The notes under the pieces were generated by a model, which ran no database searches, had not been told where the DNA came from, and saw only the letters and a program-made list of their open reading frames with translations. Shown here in pieces: positions 44,050 through 53,504 of a stretch of 62,074 nucleotides of DNA (the stretch's first letter is position 1; each line of letters opens with the position of its first letter). Location of the stretch: contig NZ_KL591024.1 of assembly GCF_000716335.1 (NCBI RefSeq), positions 28,657 to 90,730 on the forward strand, read 5' to 3'. This DNA is from Streptomyces sp. NRRL S-118. GTDB lineage: Bacteria > Actinomycetota > Actinomycetes > Streptomycetales > Streptomycetaceae. Both the position numbers and the translations under genes were made by a program.

Positions 44050-46611
44050 TCAGCTCTCCGCGACGGCTTCGAGCGGGCGCAGAGCGGCTGCCCGGCGGGC
44101 CGGGACGGCGGCCGCCGCCACGCCGATCGCGAGGGAGAGCAGGCACACGAGGAGCAGCGTCCCCCAGGGCAGCGCGTAGGAGTACTGCTCCAGCGCGCCG
44201 TTGGCCAGCGCGCCGACCGCCCAGGCGCCGAACAGACCGCCCGCCAGGCCGAGAAGGGTGCCGAAGGCGGCGACGGTGAGCGACTCCAGGCGGATCATAC
44301 GCCGGACGCCGGCGCGGTCCATGCCGATGGCGCGGAGGGCGCCGATCTCGCGGGTGCGTTCCGCGACGGACATGGCCAGGGTGTTCGCGATGCCGAGCGC
44401 GCCGATCACGGCCCCGATGGCGAGCATCCCGCGCATCACACCCAGCAGGTCGGCCATGGTGCCGGCGGCCTCGTCGACGAGCCGCTCCCGGTCCTGGACC
44501 CGCAGGAGCGGGTTGTTGCCCACAGCGGTGCGCAGCCGCTCCTCCAGCGCCTCGGAGACCGCGCCTCCGTCGGTACGGACGAGGATGCGCTGGACGGAGC
44601 CGGGCATGAAGCTGTTGCGCGCCACCTCGGCGGCGACGCCGAGCGCGTCGCGGGCGACGGGGTTGTCCTGGTAGACGCCCACGACGGTGTACTGCCGGAG
44701 AGCCTGGCTCCGCCCCATGCGGGCGCCGAGCCGGCTGCCCGCGGTCACGCCGTACTCCCGGGCGAGGGAGCTGGAGACGGCGATCCGGCCCGGCCCGAGG
44801 TCCTTGACGGAGCCGCTGACGAAGTCGAGCTTCATGACGGCGCCCACGGTTCCGGGGTCGACGCCGGAGATCTCCCGTACACCACCGGCGGTGAACAGGG
44901 TGGAGTCGGTGACGGCGCTCGCGGTCCGCACCCCGGCGGTGTCGGCCGCCCGGCGTACGGCGGCGGGGTCGATACCGGTCATGGTGGAGCGGGTGCTGAT
45001 GACGTAGTCGGCGCCGAGTCCGGCCGCGGCCCGGCGGTCCAGGGCCTGCCCGGTGGAGTGTCCGATGACGGCGAGCCCGGAGACCAGCGCGGTGCTGATC
45101 AGCAGGGTGGCAGCGGTGGCCGCGGTCCGCCGCGGGTCGCGCAGCGCATTGTCCCGGGCGAGCCGGCCGGTGATCCCGAAGCGGGCGGTCAGCCGTCCGG
45201 TCAGCCTGATCACGGGGACGGCGAGCACCGGCGCCAGCACGAGCAGGGCGGTGACGAGGAGGGCGCAGCCGAGAAGAGCGCTCTGCAGGTTCTCCTCCGA
45301 GGCGTCCTTCGCCCCCTGGAGCGACACCAGCCGGCCGGATCCGAGAACGAGCAGGCCGAGACCCGTCGCGACACGGACCCGCGACCGGGTGGCGGAGGGC
45401 GGCTGTTCGACGGTGCGCAGCGCCTCGACGGGCGCGACCTTCGCGGCCCTCCGGGACGGGAACCACGCGGCGAGCACGGTGACGCCCACTCCCACACCGA
45501 GCGCTGCCACGACGGAGCGCGGGCCGATCACCAGGGGACCTCGCGGCAGCGTGGTCCCACCCGCGCTCAGAACGCCGGGCAGCACGTGGGCGATGCCGAG
45601 ACCGAGCAGAAAGCCGGCCGCCGATGCGACGAGGCCGACCAGGAGCGCCTCCAGGAGGAAGGAGCGGGACACCTGGCGGCGCGTGGCTCCGATCGCCCGC
45701 AGCAGCGCGATCTCACGGGTGCGCCGCGCCACGAGCATGGTGAACGTGTTGACGATGAGGAACGAGCCGATGAAGAGCGAGGTCGCGGCGAAGACCAGCG
45801 GCAGCTTCTCGTACCCCCGTGTGAGGGTGTCGACGAGTACGGCCTGCCGGGCGGCCTGGGCCGCGCCGGTGGTGGCCTCGGCGCGGTCGGCCGGGAGCAC
45901 GCCGGTGACCCGGCGGGCGAGCTCGGAGGGGGTGGTGCCGGGCGCGGCCGACAGATCGATCCCGGTGTAGTGGCCCGGGGTGGCGAACAGCTTCTGGGCG
46001 GTCGCCTTGTCGAACACGGCGAGGGTGCCGCCGGCCGTCACCCGGGTGTCCTCGGTGGTGACGATGCCGACGAGACGCTTCGTGATGACCGGACCATCGG
46101 TGGCCAGCGTGACCATGTCGCCGATGGCGAAGCGGCCCGCTGCGGCGGTTCCGCTGTCCACGGCGAGCTCGTCGCCGCGCACAGGGGCGCGGCCTTCGGC
46201 CAGCGGAAAGCGGCTGTCCTCACCGTCCTCGGCCGGTACGTAGGCGGCGGCCAGGTTCGCCCCGGGCCTGACCCGCAGCGGGGTCCCGTCCGCCGCGTTC
46301 ATCGTGGCCGAGCCCTCGGCCGACGGCCGCACGGAGGAGACGCCGGGAACGTCGGCCAGTTTCCGCGTGAGCGCGTCGTCGAGCACGCCGGACCCCTGGT
46401 CCACGGGGGCCCCGGGCGGGGGCTCCTTCGCGGTCACGGTGACTGCGATGCCGGCGAAGTTCTTGGACGCGGCGGCACGATGGGCCGCGGCGGTGGAGTC
46501 GGCGAAGAAGAGGGTGCCGCAGACGAACGCGACCCCCAGGCAGACCGCGAGCACGGTCATGGCCTGTCGGGCCTTGTGCGCCAGGACGTTGCGCAGAGCT
46601 GTTCTCAGCAT
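44050..46611 (-). CDS. FtsX-like ABC transporter permease (MacB type, duplicated)
   Basis: An 853-residue membrane protein with the usual MacB/LolE layout: helix 1 (QAMTVLAVCLGVAFVCGTLF), a large extracellular domain, three helices with the ARRTREIALLRAIGATRRQV signature, and a second copy near the end with AERTREIGALRAIGMDRAGV. These permeases transmit ATP-driven movement to the outside, often exporting or releasing peptides or lipoproteins. It follows the ABC ATPase by 81 bases, with a two-component system upstream, as in antimicrobial-peptide sensing systems. Confidence 0.92.
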   Translation of the reverse strand: MLRTALRNVLAHKARQAMTVLAVCLGVAFVCGTLFFADSTAAAHRAAASKNFAGIAVTVTAKEPPPGAPVDQGSGVLDDALTRKLADVPGVSSVRPSAEGSATMNAADGTPLRVRPGANLAAAYVPAEDGEDSRFPLAEGRAPVRGDELAVDSGTAAAGRFAIGDMVTLATDGPVITKRLVGIVTTEDTRVTAGGTLAVFDKATAQKLFATPGHYTGIDLSAAPGTTPSELARRVTGVLPADRAEATTGAAQAARQAVLVDTLTRGYEKLPLVFAATSLFIGSFLIVNTFTMLVARRTREIALLRAIGATRRQVSRSFLLEALLVGLVASAAGFLLGLGIAHVLPGVLSAGGTTLPRGPLVIGPRSVVAALGVGVGVTVLAAWFPSRRAAKVAPVEALRTVEQPPSATRSRVRVATGLGLLVLGSGRLVSLQGAKDASEENLQSALLGCALLVTALLVLAPVLAVPVIRLTGRLTARFGITGRLARDNALRDPRRTAATAATLLISTALVSGLAVIGHSTGQALDRRAAAGLGADYVISTRSTMTGIDPAAVRRAADTAGVRTASAVTDSTLFTAGGVREISGVDPGTVGAVMKLDFVSGSVKDLGPGRIAVSSSLAREYGVTAGSRLGARMGRSQALRQYTVVGVYQDNPVARDALGVAAEVARNSFMPGSVQRILVRTDGGAVSEALEERLRTAVGNNPLLRVQDRERLVDEAAGTMADLLGVMRGMLAIGAVIGALGIANTLAMSVAERTREIGALRAIGMDRAGVRRMIRLESLTVAAFGTLLGLAGGLFGAWAVGALANGALEQYSYALPWGTLLLVCLLSLAIGVAAAAVPARRAAALRPLEAVAES

Positions 46612-46692
46612 GGTGGCTCCCGGGACGTGGGGCGGGGGCGTGGGCCCGGCGGATGGGGGGCGGGGGTTGATGGGGCCTGGGGCGGGACCGGG

Positions 46693-47475
46693 TCAGCCGG
46701 TGCGTGCGCGGGTGTCCAGGTTCTTCATCAGGTTCAGGACCCGGTCGGGGGTCGGGTGTGCCATCTCGTCGACCAGGCGGCCGTCGGAGAGGAAGACCAC
46801 GCGGTCGGCGTAGCCGGCTGCGATGGGGTCGTGGGTGACCATGACCACGGTCCGGCCCAGCTCGCGCACCGAGTCGCGCAGGAAGCCGAGGACTTCGGCC
46901 CCGGCGCGGGAGTCGAGGTTGCCGGTGGGCTCGTCGCCGAAGACGATCGCGGGGCGGGAGGCCAGGGCGCGGGCCACCGCCACACGTTGCTGCTGCCCGC
47001 CGGACAACTGTGCGGGCCGGTGGTCGAGGCGCTGGGAGAGGCCGACCATGGAGATCACACGGTCCAGCCACTGCTGGTCGGGGCGGCGTCCGGCAATGCT
47101 CAGCGGCAACGTGATGTTCTCCAGCGCGGTCAGCGTCGGCAGCAGGTTGAAGGCCTGGAAGACGAACCCGATCCGGTCGCGGCGCAGCCGCGTGAGCTGC
47201 CGGTCTTCCAGCGTGCTGAGCTCGGTGGTGCCCACGCGCACGGAGCCGCTGCTGGGTGTATCGAGCCCGGCGGCACAGTGCATGAGGGTGGACTTGCCGC
47301 AGCCGGAGGGGCCCATGATCGCGGTGAACTCGCCCTCACGAAAAGCGATGCTCACCCGGTCGAGAGCAACGACACGGGTGTCGCCACTGCCGTAGACCTT
47401 CGTCAGGTCGGTGGTGGCTGCCGCGACCCCGGGCGTGGTGCGGGGCGCGTACAGGGCAGGGGGATCGGCGGTCAC
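46693..47475 (-). CDS. ABC transporter ATP-binding protein (MacB/LolD type)
   Basis: A 260-residue ATPase. GTG 47475 is preferred, with AGGAG six bases before it. Walker A is GPSGCGKST, the Q-loop is FVFQAFNLLPTLTALENI, the ABC signature is LSGGQQQR, Walker B is AIVFGDEPTGNLD and the H-loop is MVTHDP. The EPTGNLDS ending of Walker B marks the MacB/LolD branch that partners FtsX-type permeases. It is encoded just before that permease. Confidence 0.95.
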   Translation of the reverse strand: MTADPPALYAPRTTPGVAAATTDLTKVYGSGDTRVVALDRVSIAFREGEFTAIMGPSGCGKSTLMHCAAGLDTPSSGSVRVGTTELSTLEDRQLTRLRRDRIGFVFQAFNLLPTLTALENITLPLSIAGRRPDQQWLDRVISMVGLSQRLDHRPAQLSGGQQQRVAVARALASRPAIVFGDEPTGNLDSRAGAEVLGFLRDSVRELGRTVVMVTHDPIAAGYADRVVFLSDGRLVDEMAHPTPDRVLNLMKNLDTRARTG

Positions 47476-47680
47476 GAGGGACTCCTCTTCGAGTACGGAA
47501 GGGCGCACTTCGAAGGGTGACCGTCGAACGTATCGGGGCCTGGGCCGGCGTGTATCGGCGTCCGCGCCGTTTTGTATCGGTCCTGTACGGGTCCTCGCGG
47601 GCCGGTCAGGCGCGCAGGCTCACGCAGGGCGGGCGGGCAGGCCGGAGCGGGGGGGCGGCGCAGGCAGGGGGCCCAGGTGA

Positions 47681-48976
47681 TCAGGCCGGGAGGCGCGCAG
47701 GTGGTCGGACCGGGATGTGCAGGGTGGCGACGGCGCCCCCGTCGGCGGCGTTGTCCAGGCGCAGCTCGGCGCCGAGGAGCCGGGCCTGACCCACGGCGAT
47801 GGTGAGGCCCAGGCCGTGGCCCGAGCCGCGCTCCGGCGTACCCGTGTGAAACCGGCGCGGACCGTGGAGCAGCAGGTCCGGGGGGAAGCCGGGGCCGTGG
47901 TCGCGTACGACGACCGTACGGCCCTCGACGGTGACCCGCACCGGGGCGTCGCCGTGTCGGTGGGCGTTGACGACGAGGTTGCTGACGATGCGTTCCAGAC
48001 GGCGCGGGTCGGTGTCCACGGTCTCCCCGCTCCCCGGAGCCGCGGCCTCCGGCGCCTCGGTGATGGTGACCTCGGTGTCGAGGCCGGTGCGCGCCACGGC
48101 CTCGGCGACGACCGCGCCGAGCGGCACCCGGGCGCGGACGGGCTGCTCGGCACCGGCGTCGAGCCGGGAGATCTCCAGCAGGTCCTCGACCAGGCCGCGC
48201 AGATCCCGCACGCGGGCACGGAGCAGGTCCTCCGTCTCACCGGGCGGCAGCAGGTCGGCCGCCACCAGCAGACCACCGACGGGGGTGCGCAGTTCGTGGG
48301 CCACGTCCGCGGTGAACCGACGCTCGGTGCACAGCCGTCGGCCGAGGCTGTCTGCCATCAGATCGACGGTGGCGGCGATCTCGGCCACCTCGTCGCGGCT
48401 CTTGGTGGGCCCCGTCCGGGCGTCGAGGTCCCCGGCGGAGATCCGGGCAGCGGTCCGGGAGACCCGCCGCAGCCTGCGGGCGAGCAACCCGGCCCCGCAG
48501 ACCGCCAGGGGCGCGGCCGCGGCGAGGGCGACGAGCGAGGCCAGCGTCATGGTCACATCGAGCCGGCGCAAGGTGTGGAACTCCGGGCTCATGTTGATCC
48601 GGACGGCGAGCACCGGGCTGCCCGGGCCGCCGGTCCGCTGGGCGGCCCAGACGCTCGGCCCCAGGTTGCCTTCGACGTGTCCGTCGGGGGCCGCGTGACG
48701 GTCGCCGTCGGCCGGGTCGCGCAACGCGGCGGGCAGCTCCGCCGGATCGAGCTCGGCACCGTCCGCCAGCGTTCCGGTACGCCGGTAGACGTCCATGGCC
48801 GAATAGAGCGTGTTGAGAGCCTGACCATGGGCGCGGTCACGGATGTCGTGCGCCGTCCACAGGTGCACCAGCACGCCCACCGCCGCCACGACCAGGCACG
48901 CGGTGACCGCGGCCAGTGCGGCGATCTTCCAGCGCAGGGACGCGCGAGCGGGCCGGAGCCGGTGCAACGGACGCAC
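47681..48976 (-). CDS. Sensor histidine kinase
   Basis: A 431-residue membrane kinase starting at GTG 48976, five bases after the response regulator stop. It has a short N-terminus, helix 1 (IAALAAVTACLVVAAVGVLV), an extracellular part of about 120 residues, helix 2 (LASLVALAAAAPLAVCGAGL), HAMP, the H-box DVAHELRTPVGG, N-box ERIVSNLVVNAHRHGD and G-boxes DHGPGFPPDL and GSGHGLGLTIA. It probably senses a cell-envelope signal and controls the downstream ABC transporter. Confidence 0.93.
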   Translation of the reverse strand: MRPLHRLRPARASLRWKIAALAAVTACLVVAAVGVLVHLWTAHDIRDRAHGQALNTLYSAMDVYRRTGTLADGAELDPAELPAALRDPADGDRHAAPDGHVEGNLGPSVWAAQRTGGPGSPVLAVRINMSPEFHTLRRLDVTMTLASLVALAAAAPLAVCGAGLLARRLRRVSRTAARISAGDLDARTGPTKSRDEVAEIAATVDLMADSLGRRLCTERRFTADVAHELRTPVGGLLVAADLLPPGETEDLLRARVRDLRGLVEDLLEISRLDAGAEQPVRARVPLGAVVAEAVARTGLDTEVTITEAPEAAAPGSGETVDTDPRRLERIVSNLVVNAHRHGDAPVRVTVEGRTVVVRDHGPGFPPDLLLHGPRRFHTGTPERGSGHGLGLTIAVGQARLLGAELRLDNAADGGAVATLHIPVRPPARLPA

Positions 48977-48981
48977 CTGCC

Positions 48982-49722
48982 TCAGCGCCTGAACTTGTAG
49001 CCGAAGCCGCGGACCGTTTCGATCCGCTCGCGCCCCAGCTTCCGGCGCAGCCGCTGCACGCACAGGTCCACGACCCGGCTGTCGCCGTCCCAGCCGTACT
49101 CCCACACGTTGCGGAGCAGGGTGTGCCGCTCCAGCACGACGCCCGGGTGCGCGGCGAATTCCAGCAGCAGCTTGAGTTCCGTGGGAGTCAGCGCCACCGG
49201 GCTGCCCGAGACGTGCGCCTCCATGCCGGCGGTGTCGATGCTCAGGTCCCCGAACACCAGCACCTCCCCCTCGGACGGCGGCCCCTCGCTCGTGGCGGCG
49301 CGCCCGGGTCCCGGCGTGGCCGCGTAGGTCGCCCGCCGCAGCAGCGAGCGGATGCGTGCCACGAGCACGTACGTGTCCAAGGGCTTCACCACGTAGTCGT
49401 CCGCCCCGGCCTCGAGACCGGCGACGACATCGAGCCCGTCGCCACGAGCGGACATCATCAGCACGGGCACCAGGCTGGTCTCCCGAACCCTGCGGCACAG
49501 ACCGATCCCGTCCAGACCGGGCAGCATCACGTCCAGGACCAGCAGGTCGAAGCTCTCCTCACGGAAGAGTTCGAGCCCGGCGAGGCCGTCGGCCGCGGCC
49601 TTCATCCCGTAGCCGTAGCGTTCGAGGGCGACGGTGAAGGACCGGCGCATCAGGTCGTCGTCCTCCACCAGCAGCACACGCACAGGGCGCGACGAGACCC
49701 CGGCCGGGGCTGACGAGGACAC
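48982..49722 (-). CDS. OmpR/PhoB-type response regulator
   Basis: A 246-residue regulator. GTG 49722 has AGGAG ten bases before it; an earlier ATG is possible. The receiver domain shows VLLVEDDDLM (acidic pocket), phosphoacceptor Asp in LLVLDVMLPGLDG, MMSARGD and YVVKPL with the conserved Lys. A winged helix follows (LTPTELKLLLEFAAHPG, RVVDLCVQRLRRKL, TVRGFGYKF). It is directly coupled to the kinase gene. Confidence 0.94.
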   Translation of the reverse strand: MSSSAPAGVSSRPVRVLLVEDDDLMRRSFTVALERYGYGMKAAADGLAGLELFREESFDLLVLDVMLPGLDGIGLCRRVRETSLVPVLMMSARGDGLDVVAGLEAGADDYVVKPLDTYVLVARIRSLLRRATYAATPGPGRAATSEGPPSEGEVLVFGDLSIDTAGMEAHVSGSPVALTPTELKLLLEFAAHPGVVLERHTLLRNVWEYGWDGDSRVVDLCVQRLRRKLGRERIETVRGFGYKFRR

Positions 49723-50520
49723 GGGTGGGTGACTCCTGTTCGGGTGGACGGGCTGAGTGATCGGTCCAGCGGGGATCATGCACGGCCGGCGACCTGAAAA
49801 GCACGATACGGCAGACCCCGGACGCGGCGACCGCGTCGCGAAGACGAACCCGCAGGTCCCCTCGCCTCCGTGAACTCCGGTCTCCGGACGGTCCCACCGG
49901 CCCGGGAGGCCGACTGCGCAGCGCACGCCGGCTTCGTGCGGTGCCCCGTTCGCCATGGTGGTGCAGTGTTTCGATGGGTAACTGAGCGCTCCTTGATACC
50001 CGGCTGAAACAATGCCGACCGGCACCGTACGCCCCCGCCGGACGGACTGTGATCGCTCCGCAGCGCTGTGGCTCGGCCGCTCGAAATCCTGATGGCGTTC
50101 GTGCGGCGGTGCACGGCGGACCGCCCCGGTGACCGAGCCGAGGGGCACATGCCCTGACGTGGGAAGACGTTGATCCGTCACGGCATCCGTTCAGGCCGGA
50201 CGAGGATGCCGCGAGAGCGTTGACGGGGTTGGTCGCGCCTTTGCTGCCCGGCGCCGATGCCGTGCCCGAACAGCGTCGGCGGGCGCTGGATGCGGTCTGA
50301 TTTCGAAACGAACTCGACGGGAGAGCCGACGTCGCGGATAGCCCTGCTGGAACCGCCGTGCACCTACCCGGGCCGGCGCACCACTATCCGGTGCAGGACG
50401 GCACCGGCTGAGGCAGGCCGGTACGATCCGGGACGCGTTCGGTCGGCCGTTGTGGCCAGGTGCGGCTATCGGCGGACGCCGTTCGCGGTTGCCGGTTCGT
50501 CGAGCGTCGAAGGTGGTCCG
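49723..50520. other. Long stretch with only a gene fragment
   Basis: About 800 bases upstream of the response regulator. On the plus strand, about 50155-50299, a frame reads TWEDVDPSRHPFRPDEDAAR then ALTGLVAPLLPGADAVPEQR to a stop; its codon use looks genuine but no start is found, so it may be the end of a lost gene. The remainder shows no supported feature. Confidence 0.4.
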
Positions 50521-51393
50521 ATGTCCTGGCCGGATGTCACGGTGGTTGATGCGTGCGTGCGGCGCGACGGCCGGGGCGGCAGCCCCACGGCCGTCACCGA
50601 CGACGACCCGGCGGCGACGGACGCCAACCGGCGTGCGGTCGCTGCTGCGGCCGGCACCTCGCACGCGGCGTTCCTCGGCCCGGGGCGGACGCCGGACGGT
50701 GGCTGGCCGGTCCGGTTCTTCACCGCCGCCGCCGAACTGTCCGGCTGCGGCCACGGCACCGTTGCCGCGCAGGCCGTCCGGTTGACCCGCACCGGGCTGG
50801 GCGAGCTGAACGACCGCCAACACACCGGCGGGCGCACGTTCGACACCGTCGCGATCCGCCGCCCCGCCGGCATCGAGGTGTGGTTCGATCAGGGACTCGT
50901 CGCGCTGCGTCACCCGGCACCGGACGAGCGCGCCGCGATCGTCGCCGCGCTCGGGCTCACCGCGGACGACCCGCATCCGATGGACGCGCCACGGATCGCC
51001 GCGCCCGGCGCACCACGCATGCTGGTACCGGTCCACGACCGGTCGGCGTTGCTCCGAGTCCGCCCACACCTCGGCAGGCTGGCAGAGGTGTGCCGGCGGT
51101 ACGGGCTTCTCGGCTGTTTCGTGTACGTACCGCCGGTGGGCGACCGACCGGGTGCGGCGCGGATGTTCGCGCCGGCGATCGGCGTCGACGAGGACGTCGC
51201 CAACGCCAACAGTACCGGCTGCCTGGCCGCCCACCTGCTCGACACGGCAAGGGCACAGACGATCGCGATCGAGGTGGAGCAGGGCGACACCCTCGGTCGA
51301 CCGGCCAGCGTGCTCGCTTCGGCCCGACGAGGGCCGACGGGCATCACGACCCGGGTCGGCGGGTTAGCGGTGGTCCGCGACTCTCACAAATGA
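50521..51393 (+). CDS. PhzF-family protein lacking the catalytic Glu
   Basis: A 290-residue protein starting at ATG 50521 behind GAAGGTGG. It has the two-domain diaminopimelate-epimerase-like fold of PhzF: VVDACVRRDGRGGSPTAV at the start, ELSGCGHGTVAAQAV in the first half and the NANSTGCLAAHLL element in the second. PhzF enzymes use a Glu in an S-E-T-A-F-type motif for isomerisation; here the site reads SHAAFL, with His48 instead. The family fold is clear but the reaction may differ or be lost. Its end overlaps the convergent broken gene by 30 bases. Confidence 0.88.
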   Translation: MSWPDVTVVDACVRRDGRGGSPTAVTDDDPAATDANRRAVAAAAGTSHAAFLGPGRTPDGGWPVRFFTAAAELSGCGHGTVAAQAVRLTRTGLGELNDRQHTGGRTFDTVAIRRPAGIEVWFDQGLVALRHPAPDERAAIVAALGLTADDPHPMDAPRIAAPGAPRMLVPVHDRSALLRVRPHLGRLAEVCRRYGLLGCFVYVPPVGDRPGAARMFAPAIGVDEDVANANSTGCLAAHLLDTARAQTIAIEVEQGDTLGRPASVLASARRGPTGITTRVGGLAVVRDSHK

Positions 51394-51800
51394 GTAGTTC
51401 TGAGAGATCACGGACTCCCGCCGGGCCGTGTCCGGTTTGCCCCTGATCTTCGTTCTCATCACCTCTCGCAACAGGGCGTCGGCGCTGGGGTGTCCGGCCC
51501 GGCGCATGACGCTGGGGTACTCATCGGCGATGCGCTGCGCGAGCGCCCACAGCACGGCACCTGGACGGGCGCTGCCGGGGAGGGTGGGCCGAGGGTCTCG
51601 TACCGCAGGTACGAGGCCATGGCGAAGGTGCTCCTGTCGACGGCGGCCAGGGCGGCGAAGGCGAGCGTGCAAGGGGTGCGGACCAGCCCCGCCGCGGCGT
51701 GCAGCATCGTCAGCATGCCGCAGGGGACGGCGGTCAGTTCGCGAACGAGGCGGGCGTAGATCTCGGGTTCGGGCAGGGTGCCGGGCGGCACGCCACCCAA
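51364..51800 (-). pseudogene. Unrecognised gene with a frameshift
   Basis: The first part (from about 51800) reads EPEIYARLVRELTAVPCGML, then AAGLVRTPCTLAFAALAAVD and FAMASYLRYETLG. Near 51580 the coding frame changes and continues as PTLPGSARPGAVLWALAQRI, ADEYPSVMRRAGHPSADALL and a stop at 51364. Together this gives about 145 residues with consistent codon use, so a single frameshift is likely. The family is unknown. Confidence 0.55.
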
Positions 51801-51924
51801 AACGGCGCGTCAGGGCGCGCTCAGCTCAGCGCTCCGGCCGTGACCGACGCGGAAAGCCGGGCGGCCCATCCTGCAATGGCGCAGCCTGCTTCCCGGCCCC
51901 GGGCCAGCAGATGCGGGACAGCCC

Positions 51925-52356
51925 TCAGGCGTCGGTCCATCCGGCCGTGTTGGAGTACGACTCGTAGCTGTAGCGGGTGCCGCGATCCCATACTTCACTG
52001 GTGAGGAGCTCGTAGGCCTTGTCCGGCACGTAGAGCAAGTCCTCGGCCCAGGCGAGGTCGGTGACGAACGGTATGAAACGCGCTGGTTCTCGAAGTACCC
52101 TGTCGTACTCCTCACGGCCTGCCGCAACGACCGCTGCCCGGGTGTACAGGAACGCATCGCCCGACAGTCCCTCGCCGTACTCCTTGCGGTCCAACCTGTA
52201 CATAGCCCAGGAGAGCTGTTCGGCGAAGCCGACGACACCAGCCACAGGTCCGGCGGCCAGGCGGGCTGTCAGTGCCGCGGCGAGCCAGGCGCCCTCGGGG
52301 TCGGGCGTTGAGGGGCTGCACTCCTCGATGAGCTGCCAGAAGACGTCCTCGTTCAT
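51925..52356 (-). CDS. DUF4240-domain protein
   Basis: A 143-residue soluble protein. ATG 52356 is chosen because the family begins with MNEDVFWQLIEECS; a longer GTG start at 52386 is possible. The signature WAMYRLDRKEYGEGLSGDAF, then LYTRAAVVAAGREEYDRVL and a later FVTDLAWAEDLLYV, identifies DUF4240. Such proteins occur widely in Streptomyces, often near toxin-immunity loci; their function is unproven. It lies next to the SUFU-domain gene on the same strand. Confidence 0.85.
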   Translation of the reverse strand: MNEDVFWQLIEECSPSTPDPEGAWLAAALTARLAAGPVAGVVGFAEQLSWAMYRLDRKEYGEGLSGDAFLYTRAAVVAAGREEYDRVLREPARFIPFVTDLAWAEDLLYVPDKAYELLTSEVWDRGTRYSYESYSNTAGWTDA

Positions 52357-52565
52357 ACCGGAGAGCATGGCGGAAGGGTCTGACACGCCGGGGCGTGTGG
52401 CGTTCCCCCTGGCCGATCGGCGGCGGTCGGTGCGAGCCGCGGCCGGGCAAGCCGCGAGGGCGGTTGATCACTTCAGTTCCCGACGCAGAGCTGGACGGCA
52501 CCGCAAGGGCGCCGCACCCGGCTGGTCACCGAGGCTGGCGGAACCTGGAGCCGGAGGACGGAAAC

Positions 52566-53147
52566 TCAGGCAACCGACGCCCGGAAAGGATCGGTGGGGA
52601 TGATCTCTGCCTCGTCGAAGAGTTGCTCCAACGCCTCGTGCCCGTGACGCCCGCGGAACTCGATCTCGGCTGTCGTTACGGGCAGGGCCCACAGGATGCG
52701 GGCATGGCCCCCGGGGACGGGACAGTGTTCAAGGTCTGGTCCGTGGAGATAGGGCAGGCTGATCAGCAGGTGATCGCAGGTTGACCCTGGCACCCACGGT
52801 TCGCCGATCGGCATGCTGTGCTCCAGGTCGAGCCGATGTCCTCCGCAGTGGTAGGAGGCGATCATCGCCATGAGCTCGATGAACCGCTGGTCGCGGACGT
52901 GGGCGGTCATGACGAACTCAAGGCCGTGACCGTCCTTCTCCATCGCGGCCCAGCACCCGGCGGTCACATAGGCCCAGCTGTCCCCGCGGGGACCGGGCCC
53001 CACGACGAGAACTCGCAGATCGGATGCCACCTCTCGCCGTTCCGGCCCGAGATCACAGTCGACCACCTCCACGGAGTGCCCCTCGAAGAACATCCGGACA
53101 TGGGACTCGACAGCCTCCGCGGCCAGCAGCCTCGCATCACTCACCAC
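52566..53147 (-). CDS. SUFU (suppressor of fused)-domain protein
   Basis: A 193-residue cytoplasmic protein starting at one of two adjacent GTG codons (53147/53144). The SUFU pattern is seen in EKDGHGLEFVMTAHVRD, HCGGHRLDLEHSMPIG, the STCDHLLISLPYLHG strand, and LWALPVTTAEIEFRGRHG near the end, closing with LEQLFDEAEIIPTDPFRASV. In bacteria, SUFU-domain proteins are common immunity partners of polymorphic toxins. No toxin gene is in this window, so it is perhaps an orphan. A DUF4240 gene follows on the same strand. Confidence 0.86.
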   Translation of the reverse strand: MVSDARLLAAEAVESHVRMFFEGHSVEVVDCDLGPERREVASDLRVLVVGPGPRGDSWAYVTAGCWAAMEKDGHGLEFVMTAHVRDQRFIELMAMIASYHCGGHRLDLEHSMPIGEPWVPGSTCDHLLISLPYLHGPDLEHCPVPGGHARILWALPVTTAEIEFRGRHGHEALEQLFDEAEIIPTDPFRASVA

Positions 53148-53504
53148 GCGATCATCCCAGACCGCGCTCGCCCCCCTGACAGCTCACTCAGCGTCATGAG
53201 CCGCCGACGTCAGCTCCGAATACGCGACACCTCGACATACGAGCCCACCAGCCTCAGTCCCCGTCCTGGACCCGGCAGGGCTGGTTCCCGGCGGTGAGCT
53301 GCCCGACGACCCGGCCGCGGTGGAGGAGGACCATCCCTTCGCCCCCTCCATGCCGGACCGGCCGCCCGTGGACAGCATCGAAGGCCACTTCGCGGCGGTG
53401 GTCGGCTCCCGCCCGCCCGGCGGACAACGGCGTCCGGAACAACATCCCCGACCGGCTGCGCACGGGGCAGTCGCCGCTGGGACGGTCGCGGACCGGCGGA
53501 GGTG
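53148..53504. other. Stretch with a possible gene fragment
   Basis: About 355 bases. On the plus strand, about 53250-53420, a frame reads PVLDPAGLVPGGELPDDPAA followed by VEEDHPFAPSMPDRPPVDSI with typical codon use but no start and no recognised family. A fragment of a lost gene is possible. Confidence 0.35.

Noticed and set aside
43879..47520. 1213-codon plus-strand open frame over the ABC transporter genes
   Set aside because: Antisense shadow of the permease and ATPase, which have complete motifs.
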